DNA from: Photorhabdus khanii NC19
GTDB lineage: Bacteria; Pseudomonadota; Gammaproteobacteria; Enterobacterales; Enterobacteriaceae
Direction of reading: 5' to 3'
Assembly: GCF_000517265.1 (NCBI RefSeq)
Contig: NZ_AYSJ01000013.1
Location: 227,859-291,858, forward strand
Length of the DNA: 64,000 nucleotides
Part shown: positions 27,176 to 36,608 of the stretch, piece by piece
Layout: the number at the start of each line of letters is the position of its first letter
How positions within the stretch are numbered: the stretch's first letter is position 1
Notes under the pieces: generated by a model
Seen by the model: the letters and a program-made list of their open reading frames with translations, nothing else
Database searches by the model: none
Told to the model about the DNA's origin: nothing
Program-made: the position numbers and the translations under genes

Positions 27176-29711
27176 TTATCTTAAACAGATCGTCAGTAAA
27201 TTAACGGTGGAAGCGCGTCAATGTCTGGATGAGGCCGCTAATCTGGCAGTACGGCGTACCCATCATGAAGTGGAAATTGAGCATCTGTTGCTGGCTTTGT
27301 TTGAAAAACAGATGCCGATGATGGAACAGGTGTGTCACCACGGTGGTATTGATGCTATCGCGTTGCTGAATGCCTGCCAGCGGTCACTGACGTTATTACG
27401 CAGCGGTAATCATCGTCCTCCGGTACTGGCGACTAACTTGACAAAATGGATGGAACAGAGCTGGATGTACGCCAGTACCCACTGGGGAGCGTTGCAGATT
27501 ACCTCGCAGGCGCTGATTGCGGCACTGATAATGAATCCGTCACTGCATCATTCACTCACATTGGAGCTACAGCAAGCGTTACAGTGTAACACCGATGCTA
27601 TAGAACAGTGGCTGCGTACACAGGTACATACAGAACCGCAGCACATTACCGCTCCCGTTGGAGATAATACCCAATCCGCGCTGGCGCAATACACTCATCA
27701 CCTGACACAGGCGGCGCGTGATAACAAACTGGATCCGGTTCTGGGCCGTGAACGGGAGATTCGTCAGTTAATTGACGTGTTGCTGCGTCGCCGCCAAAAC
27801 AACCCGTTATTAACGGGTGAAGCAGGTGTCGGTAAAACAGCACTGATCGAGGGGCTTGCTCAACGTATCGTCGATGGCCGTGTGCCGGAAGTGCTGGCTC
27901 AGGCCGAATTGTTTACGCTGGATATGGGGCTGTTACAAGCGGGCGCCAGCGTAAAAGGTGAGTTTGAAAGTCGCTTGCAGAAATTATTGGATGAGGTGAA
28001 AGGATATCCCACACCCGTGATTTTGTTTATTGATGAAGCCCATACTCTGATTGGCGCGGGTGGTCAGGCCGGACAAAACGATGCGGCCAATCTGTTGAAA
28101 CCGGCGTTAGCGCGTGGTGAATTGCGTGCTATCGCTGCAACCACGTGGGCAGAATATAAGAAGTACTTTGAGAAAGACGCAGCGTTAGCGCGTCGTTTCC
28201 AGGTGATCAAAGTTGAAGAGCCTTCGATCGAGCTGGCGACAGCCATGTTGCGCGCCATGACGCCGGCGATGGAAAAACATCATGGCGTCAACGTGCTTGC
28301 CGAGGCGGTGACAGAAGCCGTTGTATTATCCAGCCGTTATATCAACGGACGTCAGTTGCCGGATAAATCAGTTAGTCTGTTGGATAGCGCTTGTGCCCGT
28401 GTTGCCGTTTCACAGACTGACGAACCTGCGCCGATTGAAGATCTGCGTGCCATGCTGGCAAACATTGCCACCGAACAGGAAGCATTATTGCGTGAAGGTG
28501 GTCATGAAACCCAATTACAAAAGTTGGCACAGCGTCAAACCGAATTGCAGGTATCACTAGAGAAAATTTTGCCGGAATATCACGCGCAACGTCAGTTAGT
28601 GAACGATATCCTTACCTGTGAGGAACACAACGAACGGTTAGCTGTGCTGCGTGCGGAACTGCGTCAGCGCCACCATCAGCATGCCTATGTATTTGACTGC
28701 GTTGATGCTGCCTGTGTTGCAGATATTGTTGCCGGCTGGACGGGGATACCTCTTGGGCGGATGGTGGAAAATGAACGCGATGTGCTACGCCAGTTGGAAA
28801 CGCGCCTGAGTCAACGGGTAATGGGGCAAGATCATGCGCTTAGTCAGATAGCTCGTCAGATTCGGATTGCTAAAGCACAACTGGCTGATCCGGTAAAGCC
28901 GACCGGCGTATTTATGCTTGCCGGTCCTTCTGGTGTGGGGAAAACCGAGACTGCTCTGGCATTGGCTCATGAGTTGTATGGCGGTGAACATCATCTGATC
29001 ACCATCAACATGTCGGAATATCAGGAAGCACATTCTGTTTCCGGCCTGAAAGGTTCTCCTCCAGGATATGTCGGTTATGGGCAAGGGGGCGTGCTGACTG
29101 AGGCGGTTCGCCATCAGCCCTACAGCGTGGTGCTACTTGATGAGGTTGAGAAAGCACACCCTGATGTACTGGAACTCTTCTTCCAAGTGTTCGATAAAGG
29201 CATGATGGAAGATGCCGAAGGACAGCAGATTAATTTCCGCAATACGTTGATTATCCTGACCACTAATGCCGCATCGGATTTGGTGATGCGTGCAGCGATG
29301 CAAGGCGTGAAAATACAGGGGGAAATTCATCCGGCAACACTTGAAGATATTCAGGAAATTATCCGGCCGGAACTGCAACGTATCTTTACGCCAGCATTTT
29401 TAGGTCGTTTGCAGGTCATTCCTTATTTGCCGGTACATGGCGAAGTGCTGCATGCCATTGTGCACCATAAACTGAATAAAGTTGTGATGCGTTATCGTCA
29501 AGTAACCCAATGCGAGTTGCACTATAGCAATGCGCTGGTGGATTTTATTGCTGAAGGATGCCAGATCGCAGAAAGTGGTGCCCGTGAAATTGATAACCTG
29601 TTAACCCGGTTCGTCTTGCCTCTGTTATCAGATCAGTTGCTGTTAGGAGATGCACCGGTGAATGAAGATGTATGGCTGGATGTTATAGAAGGCCAAATAC
29701 AGTTATCGTAA
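27168..29711 (+). CDS. tssH: T6SS AAA+ ATPase ClpV (TssH)
   Basis: The 847-residue ClpB-like protein has an N-terminal domain (about 1-150), AAA1 with Walker A GEAGVGKT near 217 and [11 protein letters not shown], a coiled middle domain, and AAA2 with GPSGVGKTE near 585, followed by the C-terminal small domain. It extracts TssC from contracted sheaths for re-use. The start is a GTG at 27168 that overlaps the tssM stop, with AAGGA upstream. It is the last gene of the T6SS cluster. Confidence 0.95.
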   Translation: MSSYLKQIVSKLTVEARQCLDEAANLAVRRTHHEVEIEHLLLALFEKQMPMMEQVCHHGGIDAIALLNACQRSLTLLRSGNHRPPVLATNLTKWMEQSWMYASTHWGALQITSQALIAALIMNPSLHHSLTLELQQALQCNTDAIEQWLRTQVHTEPQHITAPVGDNTQSALAQYTHHLTQAARDNKLDPVLGREREIRQLIDVLLRRRQNNPLLTGEAGVGKTALIEGLAQRIVDGRVPEVLAQAELFTLDMGLLQAGASVKGEFESRLQKLLDEVKGYPTPVILFIDEAHTLIGAGGQAGQNDAANLLKPALARGELRAIAATTWAEYKKYFEKDAALARRFQVIKVEEPSIELATAMLRAMTPAMEKHHGVNVLAEAVTEAVVLSSRYINGRQLPDKSVSLLDSACARVAVSQTDEPAPIEDLRAMLANIATEQEALLREGGHETQLQKLAQRQTELQVSLEKILPEYHAQRQLVNDILTCEEHNERLAVLRAELRQRHHQHAYVFDCVDAACVADIVAGWTGIPLGRMVENERDVLRQLETRLSQRVMGQDHALSQIARQIRIAKAQLADPVKPTGVFMLAGPSGVGKTETALALAHELYGGEHHLITINMSEYQEAHSVSGLKGSPPGYVGYGQGGVLTEAVRHQPYSVVLLDEVEKAHPDVLELFFQVFDKGMMEDAEGQQINFRNTLIILTTNAASDLVMRAAMQGVKIQGEIHPATLEDIQEIIRPELQRIFTPAFLGRLQVIPYLPVHGEVLHAIVHHKLNKVVMRYRQVTQCELHYSNALVDFIAEGCQIAESGAREIDNLLTRFVLPLLSDQLLLGDAPVNEDVWLDVIEGQIQLS

Positions 29712-29821
29712 TAACAAGAGAAACTATCACGATCTAGCATTATCAATTTACGGTAAGAAGCTGCTTTCTCTGCTATTATTATCTTATGATGTAACATCCA
29801 ATGTTACGGAATGAGATCCTG

Positions 29822-31060
29822 ATGAAAATGAAAAAGATAGTGGTCTTTTGGTTTATTTTTACGCTAGTTAATTTTGCGCTGGCACTGCTAAGTTTGCAAG
29901 TGCGTGATGTCTGGAGTCTGTCGTCATTGGTGTGGTTTCCGGCTGGCCTGTTACAAGGCATTTTTTGCGCCAGGGCACCACGGTACTGGCCTGTTTGGTT
30001 AATAACGGGTGCTCTGATTTCGCTAACAGCCAGCCAGTGGTATGGCAGACCGGTAAATGTCTCACTGATATTTTCGTGTATCAATGTGGCAATGTTGGTC
30101 GTGACAGGGTTGGTTTGGCAATTTTTCTACGGTGCAATGTGGGCTCCGAAGCGGACAAGTGACATCTTAAATCTGACCGTACTCTGCTCGTTAAGCGGAA
30201 TTACTGAGCGACTTATGGCAAAGTGGGTACTTCATTTATTGGGTTACCCCACCGATATATCCATTTCATTATCGATTGTTGTCGGCTCTGTGTTGAGTTA
30301 TCTGCCGTTTACGTTTTTTGTTATTTCTTGCATTACCTACAAGAAAAGCCGGGCTGAAGACAGGAAAGCTTATAGTTTATGGTTAGTAGCCGTATTTGCC
30401 ATGACAGCATTGTTTACCAGCCCGCCACCTGAAACCGGGAAAATACATTGGCAAGGAGTAGGGCTCCTTTTTTCCTTCAGCCTGCCGATGCTACTGGCGT
30501 TAAGAGGTGATTTGCTAGTATTAAGCGGCTTTTTATCCTTATGTACGGTAGGGATCGTGAGTGCAACCATCTTTGGTTTTGGGCCATTCGCATCCCCACT
30601 AACGAGCCTCCAACAGAACGTGCAAATTGCGGCATGGTACAGTACCGCATTTACCCTACCTGCATTGTTATTCTGTAGTTGTTTGTATAACACAATCAAT
30701 GCATTACATCGCCGTAAAGCGCATTTTTTGTTAATGAGTGCTATGCTGGAGCAAGAACAGGTTAATTGTTTTCGGTTAAGTGCCGACGGGCACCTGTATT
30801 GGCATCATGACGCGGCCTGGATGCGGTGTGGAAAAGCGCCCGTCTGCTGGTCGCAGTTAATGGCCTGGGTGCATACAGAAGATCGGCAGAAAATCGAACA
30901 GCTTAAGTGTTCCGTCTCGCGGATACCGCAGACGTTAAAAATTCGGATTGCTGATGGTAAAGGCGAATTTAACCCTGTGATTATCGCCTTGATCGTTCAT
31001 GTAGGCGAAAATGCCGGTTTTATTGAAGGAACTATGCGTGAAATAGCGGATAGAAAATAA
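29822..31060 (+). CDS. MASE1-domain membrane sensor-like protein without an output domain
   Basis: The protein of about 413 residues has seven to eight hydrophobic helices in the first 290 residues, including LSSLVWFPAGLLQGIFCARAPRYWP, which fits the MASE1 sensory domain usually found in front of GGDEF or kinase modules. The last 110 residues (LSADGHLYWHHDAAWM, LMAWVHTEDRQKIEQL) look like a PAS-type domain. No histidine kinase, GGDEF or EAL motif follows. It stands 16 bases before a response regulator and a hybrid kinase, so I infer an accessory sensor feeding that phosphorelay. Confidence 0.7.
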   Translation: MKMKKIVVFWFIFTLVNFALALLSLQVRDVWSLSSLVWFPAGLLQGIFCARAPRYWPVWLITGALISLTASQWYGRPVNVSLIFSCINVAMLVVTGLVWQFFYGAMWAPKRTSDILNLTVLCSLSGITERLMAKWVLHLLGYPTDISISLSIVVGSVLSYLPFTFFVISCITYKKSRAEDRKAYSLWLVAVFAMTALFTSPPPETGKIHWQGVGLLFSFSLPMLLALRGDLLVLSGFLSLCTVGIVSATIFGFGPFASPLTSLQQNVQIAAWYSTAFTLPALLFCSCLYNTINALHRRKAHFLLMSAMLEQEQVNCFRLSADGHLYWHHDAAWMRCGKAPVCWSQLMAWVHTEDRQKIEQLKCSVSRIPQTLKIRIADGKGEFNPVIIALIVHVGENAGFIEGTMREIADRK

Positions 31061-31076
31061 TATGGAGAAATAACCA

Positions 31077-31703
31077 ATGCCAAGACAAGTCATTATTGCT
31101 GACGATCATCCAGTCTTCTTATTAGGGCTACGCACCATATTGGCAACATTACCCGAGAATTATCAGATTGCGGGGGAAGCGCATGATGTTACGACACTTT
31201 TTTCCCTGCTAGAGGAAAAAGAGGCGGATATGCTGATTACGGATTTCAATATGCCAGGTGATAACCAAATCGACGGTTTACGGATGATTAGCCGAATTCG
31301 TGAGCAATATCCGAATTTGCCTGTTGTGGTGATCACGATGATCAGTGACCGGAAGATAATAGCGTCATTGATTGATTATAAAGTGAAAGCGATTTTGAAC
31401 AAAAACAGTCTGTCTCACGAGTTAGTGAAAGGATTGTACAGTACAACGGGGCACGATGAGCCTTATTTGAGTAAGCAGTTTATTGAATCCCCGGACGAGG
31501 AAGTTGTAAAGGCGTTAACCGGCAAAGAGCTGGAAGTGATTAAATTATTGGGGCAAGGATTGAGTGTGAATGATATCGCTGCACGTTTATACCGTACTAA
31601 GCAGACAATCAGTGCACAAAAAATTAGCGCGATGAAAAAATTGGGGTTAGATAATGAAGCAGCGCTCTATAATTATTTGCATCAGGTTGGATTGGGATTG
31701 TAA
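31077..31703 (+). CDS. NarL/FixJ-family response regulator (EvgA/BvgA-like)
   Basis: At 208 residues it has a receiver domain with acidic pocket IIADDHP and phospho-acceptor D56 in LITDFNMPG, then a LuxR-type helix-turn-helix (about 143-200: LTGKELEVIKLLGQGLSVNDIAARLYRTKQTISAQ in part). The downstream neighbour, three bases away, is a BvgS/EvgS-type hybrid kinase, its likely phosphate donor. The T6SS cluster upstream is one possible target. Confidence 0.92.
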   Translation: MPRQVIIADDHPVFLLGLRTILATLPENYQIAGEAHDVTTLFSLLEEKEADMLITDFNMPGDNQIDGLRMISRIREQYPNLPVVVITMISDRKIIASLIDYKVKAILNKNSLSHELVKGLYSTTGHDEPYLSKQFIESPDEEVVKALTGKELEVIKLLGQGLSVNDIAARLYRTKQTISAQKISAMKKLGLDNEAALYNYLHQVGLGL

Positions 31704-31706
31704 TAG

Positions 31707-34700
31707 ATGAAAGGCGGCCGTAAAGGATCACGATGGTTAGCTGTATTGATACTCCTGTTGCCATTACCTGGCCGGAGTCTCAATCTGTTTGAATACCGTA
31801 ATGCGCAAGAGCTGCCTTCAGACGGGCTACCGGTGGCGTTTTATTCGAATGTCATCACTCAGGAATTTGTGCCATTACCCGTCAAATTACCTATCAAAGA
31901 GCAAGGGATGCTGATCCCACGATTTCCCACCCTGAAAGTCGGCATTCTCTGCTGTATCGGTGCGCCATTGGTGATCCATCGTTGGGATGGCAAATTGGAA
32001 GGGATTTATGCTGACTATCTGCGCTTGATTGAAACTGTATTGAAAAGGCCGGTGGAGATCCGGTTGTTTGGTAACTGGGAATCAGCCTATGCCGCATTAC
32101 AACGTGGAGATATTCAGCTGTTATCACATTCTGCTTCATCCCAGTCGGAAAACAGGAGGGATGACACTTACCCGGTTCTGGTACAGCCGCTTGCCCTGAT
32201 TGTGCGCAAAGAACAAGCAAATATGCCGTTTGCAGAAATGAATATTATGGCAGCACCAGGCAGTAACCCGAATACCATTGAGCAATTGCGTAAACATTAC
32301 CGCAGCGTTTTGGTGGCGAAAAACCAACAGGAGGGAATACAAGCGGTGGTGGATGGTGAAGTCGATGCTTATCTGGACGGACAAAGCCAGATTGCCTACT
32401 TGCTGGCTTTTCGCCCGTTTACAAAGCTGACTTACCGTCGGGATATTTCTCAGGGAGAGCGGTATGATTTTCTTGCCCACAACGGCGATGGTATCGTTGA
32501 AACAATAGATCTCATCCTGACTGCCATTCCTCACGAAATCAGAAATAAGGTTTATCAACGTTGGGTTTCCGGGCTGGCTCTGAGCGGCAATAGCGATACC
32601 TCAATCTTTTCGCCGCAAGAAAAAACCTGGATTAAAAAAAATCCTGTAGTCAACGTTGCGATTAGCCGTACTGCGCCGCCTTACTCATTTCTGGATAAAG
32701 ATGGGCAACTCGCCGGCCTGGATGTGGATATTTTACGTCTGCTGGGAGAAAAAAGTGGCATTACCTTTAATTTTATCCCGGCGGATGGCGCAGTGGGGGT
32801 TAAAAAACTGCTTAAAGATGGCGAAGCCCAAATGACTTCTTTGATCAGTACGCCGGAACGTCGTCGTTGGCTCACTTTTAGTCATCCTTACGGTACGGTG
32901 GAATGGGTGATGATCACGCGCAATGAGCGTAATGCGCCCTATGAGTTTGAACAACTTAAACACCATCGGGTAGCGATTCAGCGCGGCCATGCTCTCCTGT
33001 CAGTATTAAAGCAATATCCGGAGATCTTCATCATGGAAGTTGATAACGTGGCGCAAGGTATTGATATGGTGCTAGCCGGGGCGGCAGATGCAACCTTTGA
33101 TAGCTTAATAAGTGCTGATTATCTGCAAGCAAGCCGCTATGGCACCAATATTTCTATTCAGTTTTTTGAAGGCTCATTGCAACCGGAACAATACGCCATC
33201 ATCCCCGATTATCCCCAATTGGTTAACATATTAAATAAAAGCATTGATGCATTGCCGCCAAATGAGCTGCGGGTGTTGCGTCTGAAATGGTTATCTATGG
33301 GAAATGTGACCCCCTATGCTGACAGTAAAATTTCTCCCTGGGCGAAATTGTGGGGAGGGGCGTTATTTGTCATTGCATTGAGTTCGGCCTTTTGGGGGAG
33401 TTATCTTGCTCATCAGATCAGACGACGTAAAAGAGCGGAAAACAACTTACAGGATTTGCTGACGTATTGGGAAACCCTATTTAATAACATGCCTACGCCA
33501 ATGTTTGTCTGCGATCCGACCATGTGCGTTACGGCAGCTAACCTCTATTTCCGCCGCGAGATGGATACGCTCGGGTCTGATGTGATTGGCCGTAGTCTCT
33601 TTTCTTTGTGCTTTTTAAAGCCTGCCGATGAGCAAGATATCAGTATGATTTTTCTGCGCTGTCTGGAAGGTGCCCCTGCGCATTTTTCCGACCGTAGCAT
33701 TGCCATCCAAGGGCAGGACAGAGATGTTTATTTGTGGCTTGAGAGTTACAGCAATACCGAAGGCGTTGTTCAGGGAATAATTGGTGGCTGGTTTGATGTG
33801 ACCGAGCGTAAATTGTTGGCGCAAGAACTGCGCCAGGAGCGCGATAAGGCTGAACTTGCCAGTTTGGAGAAATCAGATTTTCTGGCGCACATGAGCCATG
33901 AGATCCGAACGCCCTTGCAAGCAATTATCGGTATTCTCGATCTGGAGGTAAAACAGCAACCTTTGCCACCTACGCCATTACATATCGCATGGCACGCGGC
34001 AATGTCTTTACAGGGAATAATCGGCGATGTGCTGGATTTCTCCAAGATAGAATCTGGACGTATGGTGCTGAATTTAAAACCAGAATCATTGCAGGAAGTT
34101 CTGGGAAGTTGTGTGGCAGCTTTTAGTCATCGCGCTAAGGAAAAAGGGTTGTTTTTTGCCCGGCAATTCGATTTACCGTCTGAATATTACCACCTGCTGG
34201 ATGCAACACGTGTAACTCAGGTAGTCAATAACTTACTGGGTAACGCTATTAAATTTACTGAACAGGGTGGTGTGCAGATCAGCGCTGGCTATCGGCATAT
34301 TCCAAAGAGTAACCAAGATGAAATCACGCTGGTGGTTGCAGATACCGGTTGCGGCATCCCGGAAACCATGTATGAAGCTGTTTTGCTACCCTATGTACAG
34401 GTGACGCAAAACAATGGTGGTAAAACCGGCACAGGGTTAGGGTTACCCATCTCAGTACAGTTAGTTGAATTAATGGGCGGCAGCCTGAAAATCACCGGTG
34501 TACCCAGTGGCGGCGCACAGGTTACGGTGATGTTACCCCTTATGCGCAGTGTTGTTGAAAAGGAAGCGGTAAGCGAAAAAACTGAAAATATTGAAGGAGA
34601 AATCAATGAATCGCTGAATATCTTGGTTGTTGATGACTTACCCGCCAATTTACAAGTGTTGTCGTTACAGTTAGCCCCATCGGGTCATCGTGTTGTATTG

Positions 34701-35339
34701 GCTGAAAGTGGTGAACAGGCGATGAATCTGATGGAAGAGGGATATTTTGACCTTGTGCTGACGGATTGCCAGATGCCGGTGATGAATGGTTACGAACTGG
34801 CTCAGTTATTGAGAAAACATGAGCGACTACGGCAATTACCGTCGTTTATTATTCTGGGATGTACCGCGAACGCGTTTTCTACGGAGCAAGCCCGTTGTCT
34901 GGACGCGGGAATGGATGGTGTATTGACCAAGCCGCTGGTACAAAGCAAATTGCTGGCAGAAATCAGCCGTTATTACCGACAGGTGAATGACGAAGTCACG
35001 TTACAGTTTGATGAGATTCTGGCGCTAGCCCAGCAAGATGTTGTTGTAGAGTACCAATTACTCAGTGCGGTGTGGAAAGGGATGTCGGAAGATATTGCAG
35101 AACTGAGACAACCGGAAAATCAACAAGTGCATGAAAAAATTACGCACCACGCACACCGTATGAAAGGCGCTTTTGCTCTGATGCAATATCAGCAAGGAAT
35201 ACGTATATGTCTGCGTATTGAAAAGGGTGAACGTTATGATGAAAAGACGATTGAAGCGTTGTTGACTCGTGCGGAATATTTCCAACAGCAGATTAAGCAG
35301 CAATTGGAAAAATTGCAAGATGTGAATCAAAGCGAATGA
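31707..35339 (+). CDS. BvgS/EvgS-type hybrid sensor histidine kinase with two Venus-flytrap domains
   Basis: The 1210-residue protein has a signal region, two periplasmic solute-binding (SBP_bac_3) domains at about 75-290 and 312-535, a membrane helix at 548-572, a PAS domain at about 588-708, HisKA with H731 in HMSHEIRTP, an ATPase domain (VNNLLGNAIKFTEQGG, GTGLGLPIS), a receiver with D1020 (LTDCQMPVMNG) and an HPt domain with H1150 (HRMKG). This is the complete four-step phosphorelay of the BvgS class, which controls virulence or acid resistance in other bacteria. The ligand is unknown. It forms an operon with the preceding response regulator. Confidence 0.93.
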   Translation: MKGGRKGSRWLAVLILLLPLPGRSLNLFEYRNAQELPSDGLPVAFYSNVITQEFVPLPVKLPIKEQGMLIPRFPTLKVGILCCIGAPLVIHRWDGKLEGIYADYLRLIETVLKRPVEIRLFGNWESAYAALQRGDIQLLSHSASSQSENRRDDTYPVLVQPLALIVRKEQANMPFAEMNIMAAPGSNPNTIEQLRKHYRSVLVAKNQQEGIQAVVDGEVDAYLDGQSQIAYLLAFRPFTKLTYRRDISQGERYDFLAHNGDGIVETIDLILTAIPHEIRNKVYQRWVSGLALSGNSDTSIFSPQEKTWIKKNPVVNVAISRTAPPYSFLDKDGQLAGLDVDILRLLGEKSGITFNFIPADGAVGVKKLLKDGEAQMTSLISTPERRRWLTFSHPYGTVEWVMITRNERNAPYEFEQLKHHRVAIQRGHALLSVLKQYPEIFIMEVDNVAQGIDMVLAGAADATFDSLISADYLQASRYGTNISIQFFEGSLQPEQYAIIPDYPQLVNILNKSIDALPPNELRVLRLKWLSMGNVTPYADSKISPWAKLWGGALFVIALSSAFWGSYLAHQIRRRKRAENNLQDLLTYWETLFNNMPTPMFVCDPTMCVTAANLYFRREMDTLGSDVIGRSLFSLCFLKPADEQDISMIFLRCLEGAPAHFSDRSIAIQGQDRDVYLWLESYSNTEGVVQGIIGGWFDVTERKLLAQELRQERDKAELASLEKSDFLAHMSHEIRTPLQAIIGILDLEVKQQPLPPTPLHIAWHAAMSLQGIIGDVLDFSKIESGRMVLNLKPESLQEVLGSCVAAFSHRAKEKGLFFARQFDLPSEYYHLLDATRVTQVVNNLLGNAIKFTEQGGVQISAGYRHIPKSNQDEITLVVADTGCGIPETMYEAVLLPYVQVTQNNGGKTGTGLGLPISVQLVELMGGSLKITGVPSGGAQVTVMLPLMRSVVEKEAVSEKTENIEGEINESLNILVVDDLPANLQVLSLQLAPSGHRVVLAESGEQAMNLMEEGYFDLVLTDCQMPVMNGYELAQLLRKHERLRQLPSFIILGCTANAFSTEQARCLDAGMDGVLTKPLVQSKLLAEISRYYRQVNDEVTLQFDEILALAQQDVVVEYQLLSAVWKGMSEDIAELRQPENQQVHEKITHHAHRMKGAFALMQYQQGIRICLRIEKGERYDEKTIEALLTRAEYFQQQIKQQLEKLQDVNQSE

Positions 35340-35413
35340 CATAGCTTTTGGCGAAGGGAGTAAGGGTTGTAAGCCGGAACCGTCACCCTAAATCCCGTCC
35401 CGCCACAACTTCA

Positions 35414-35530
35414 TCAAGGTCGATAACGCCACCAGGCATAACAAAGCAGGTAGAGTCTAGTCTGATCGGCTTTCAGATTGCGCAGATCATAAGCGGTGTA
35501 AAAGTTCACCAGACTTGCGTAATACAGCAC
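35414..35530 (-). pseudogene. Tn3-family transposase (TnpA) internal fragment
   Basis: Reading the minus strand gives VLYYASLVNFYTAYDLRNLK then ADQTRLYLLCYAWWRYRP and a stop. This matches the internal YTxYxLRxxxxxQTxLYLLCYxWQRYR segment of Tn3-family TnpA proteins, which are about 1000 residues. Only about 38 residues remain, so the transposon is long dead. The surrounding 35340-35610 contains nothing else I can name. Confidence 0.7.
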
Positions 35531-35617
35531 AACGCACAAGTAGCGTATCGACAAAATTAATACTTAAAATGATAACTGATAGGGTATCTTCATTGTTGAT
35601 ACTTTGAGGGTTTAAAC

Positions 35618-35815
35618 ATGGCACAAGTCGTCGTGAAAAAATGGGGTAATAGGTAAGGAATTGATCTGATGGTTTCTCGTTTTGTGCCTGATTCCGGCGA
35701 TATTATTTGGATTGACTTTGATCCTGTGACTGGACACGAGCAGGGAGGCCATCGCCCCGCAGTAATGCTGAGTCCATTTGCCTATAACAATAAAGTGGGG
35801 TTACTGCTCTTGTGA
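35618..35815 (+). pseudogene. Broken MazE/MazF (PemI/PemK-type) toxin-antitoxin pair
   Basis: At 35618 a start codon gives MAQVVVKKWGNR then a stop, the beginning of a MazE/ChpS-type antitoxin (about 80 residues when whole). Just downstream, 35669-35815 encodes 48 residues (MVSRFVPDSGDIIWIDFDPV, TGHEQGGHRPAVMLSPFAYN) that are the N-terminal part of a MazF/PemK endoribonuclease, which should be near 115 residues. Both frames are cut short, so neither product should work. The bases 35816-36170 are very AT-rich and I see nothing in them. Confidence 0.8.
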
Positions 35816-36179
35816 AATTCCATTTATTACAAACCCTCATATCTTGAATTAAGTCATTTTTATGACTATCAATTATTTTATAATAAATTACAATCTGTAA
35901 TAAAATATTTTCCAATTATTTCTTAATTGTCAGAATTTATATGTAAGACATACAAATTTATTCTATTGCTATCATATATAGTAAAAACATTGATTAATAT
36001 TTTTGACAATTTCAATGACTGAATATAAAGTTTACATATCAATTGAGAATTTAATATAATATACATTTTATTTCGATAGAATTAAATGATGTTGTTGATG
36101 GTAGACATTATTCAATTTTTAATTTTCACTCTATCCCAATAGAAGGTTAATACAGTTACAACTAAGAAAAGGATTAATC

Positions 36180-36466
36180 ATGAATAAAACCAGAAGAAAA
36201 TTATTGGCAACGCTTGATGTTACAAGCGGGAGAGAAAAAAACACAGATCATTAATAACATATTATCAAAACAGGAAATTACCGAACATGAAAAATATATG
36301 CGGGAGGCAATAAAAGAGGCCATAAAGAACCCAAAATATCCTTTTGGCGCTGTAATAGTCAACAGAAATAATGGGGAAACTCAGGCAATAAATCATTATA
36401 TTACTCAATATGGTAACCAGGGATGGGAGAATGATCCAAGACGACCAAATCGATATTCTCACACTG
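36180..36466 (+). pseudogene. Remnant of a secreted nucleoside/cytidine deaminase-like gene
   Basis: An ATG at 36180 opens MNKTRRKLLATLDVTSG, resembling a twin-arginine signal start, and stops at 36254. A second frame continues with EITEHEKYMREAIKEAIKNP and YPFGAVIVNRNNGE, the N-terminal block of the deaminase fold, followed by HYITQYGNQGWEN. The zinc-binding H(A/G)E and PCxxC motifs are missing. I infer a frameshift plus internal deletion. The frame then runs into recombinase sequence. Confidence 0.6.
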
Positions 36467-36595
36467 AAAGCGGCTGGCGATTTACGATTAAAAGGAATAA
36501 GATTTGGCCGTAAGCAGATAATAGACAGGGAAAAAGTGTTGTCGCTACATGGGCAAAACATAGGTGCGACACAAATGATATGTAATTTAATATAG
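36467..36595 (+). pseudogene. C-terminal fragment of a serine recombinase (resolvase/invertase)
   Basis: The frame reads LRLKGIRFGRKQIIDREKVL then SLHGQNIGATQMICNLI and stop. This is the linker and helix-turn-helix start of Tn3-type resolvases and DNA invertases (FGRKxxIDxExVxxLHxxGxGATxIA). The catalytic N-terminal domain is absent. With the TnpA fragment 1 kb upstream, it suggests remains of one or more Tn3-like elements. Confidence 0.6.
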
Positions 36596-36608
36596 TAAGG
36601 AAGGGGTG

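Noticed and set aside
35336-35373. Second Tn3-type terminal repeat next to the TnpA fragment
   Set aside because: TTTTGGCGAAGGGAG and a TAAG at the right distance recall the end at 9643, but the outer GGGG is absent and half the segment lies inside the kinase gene's 3' end.
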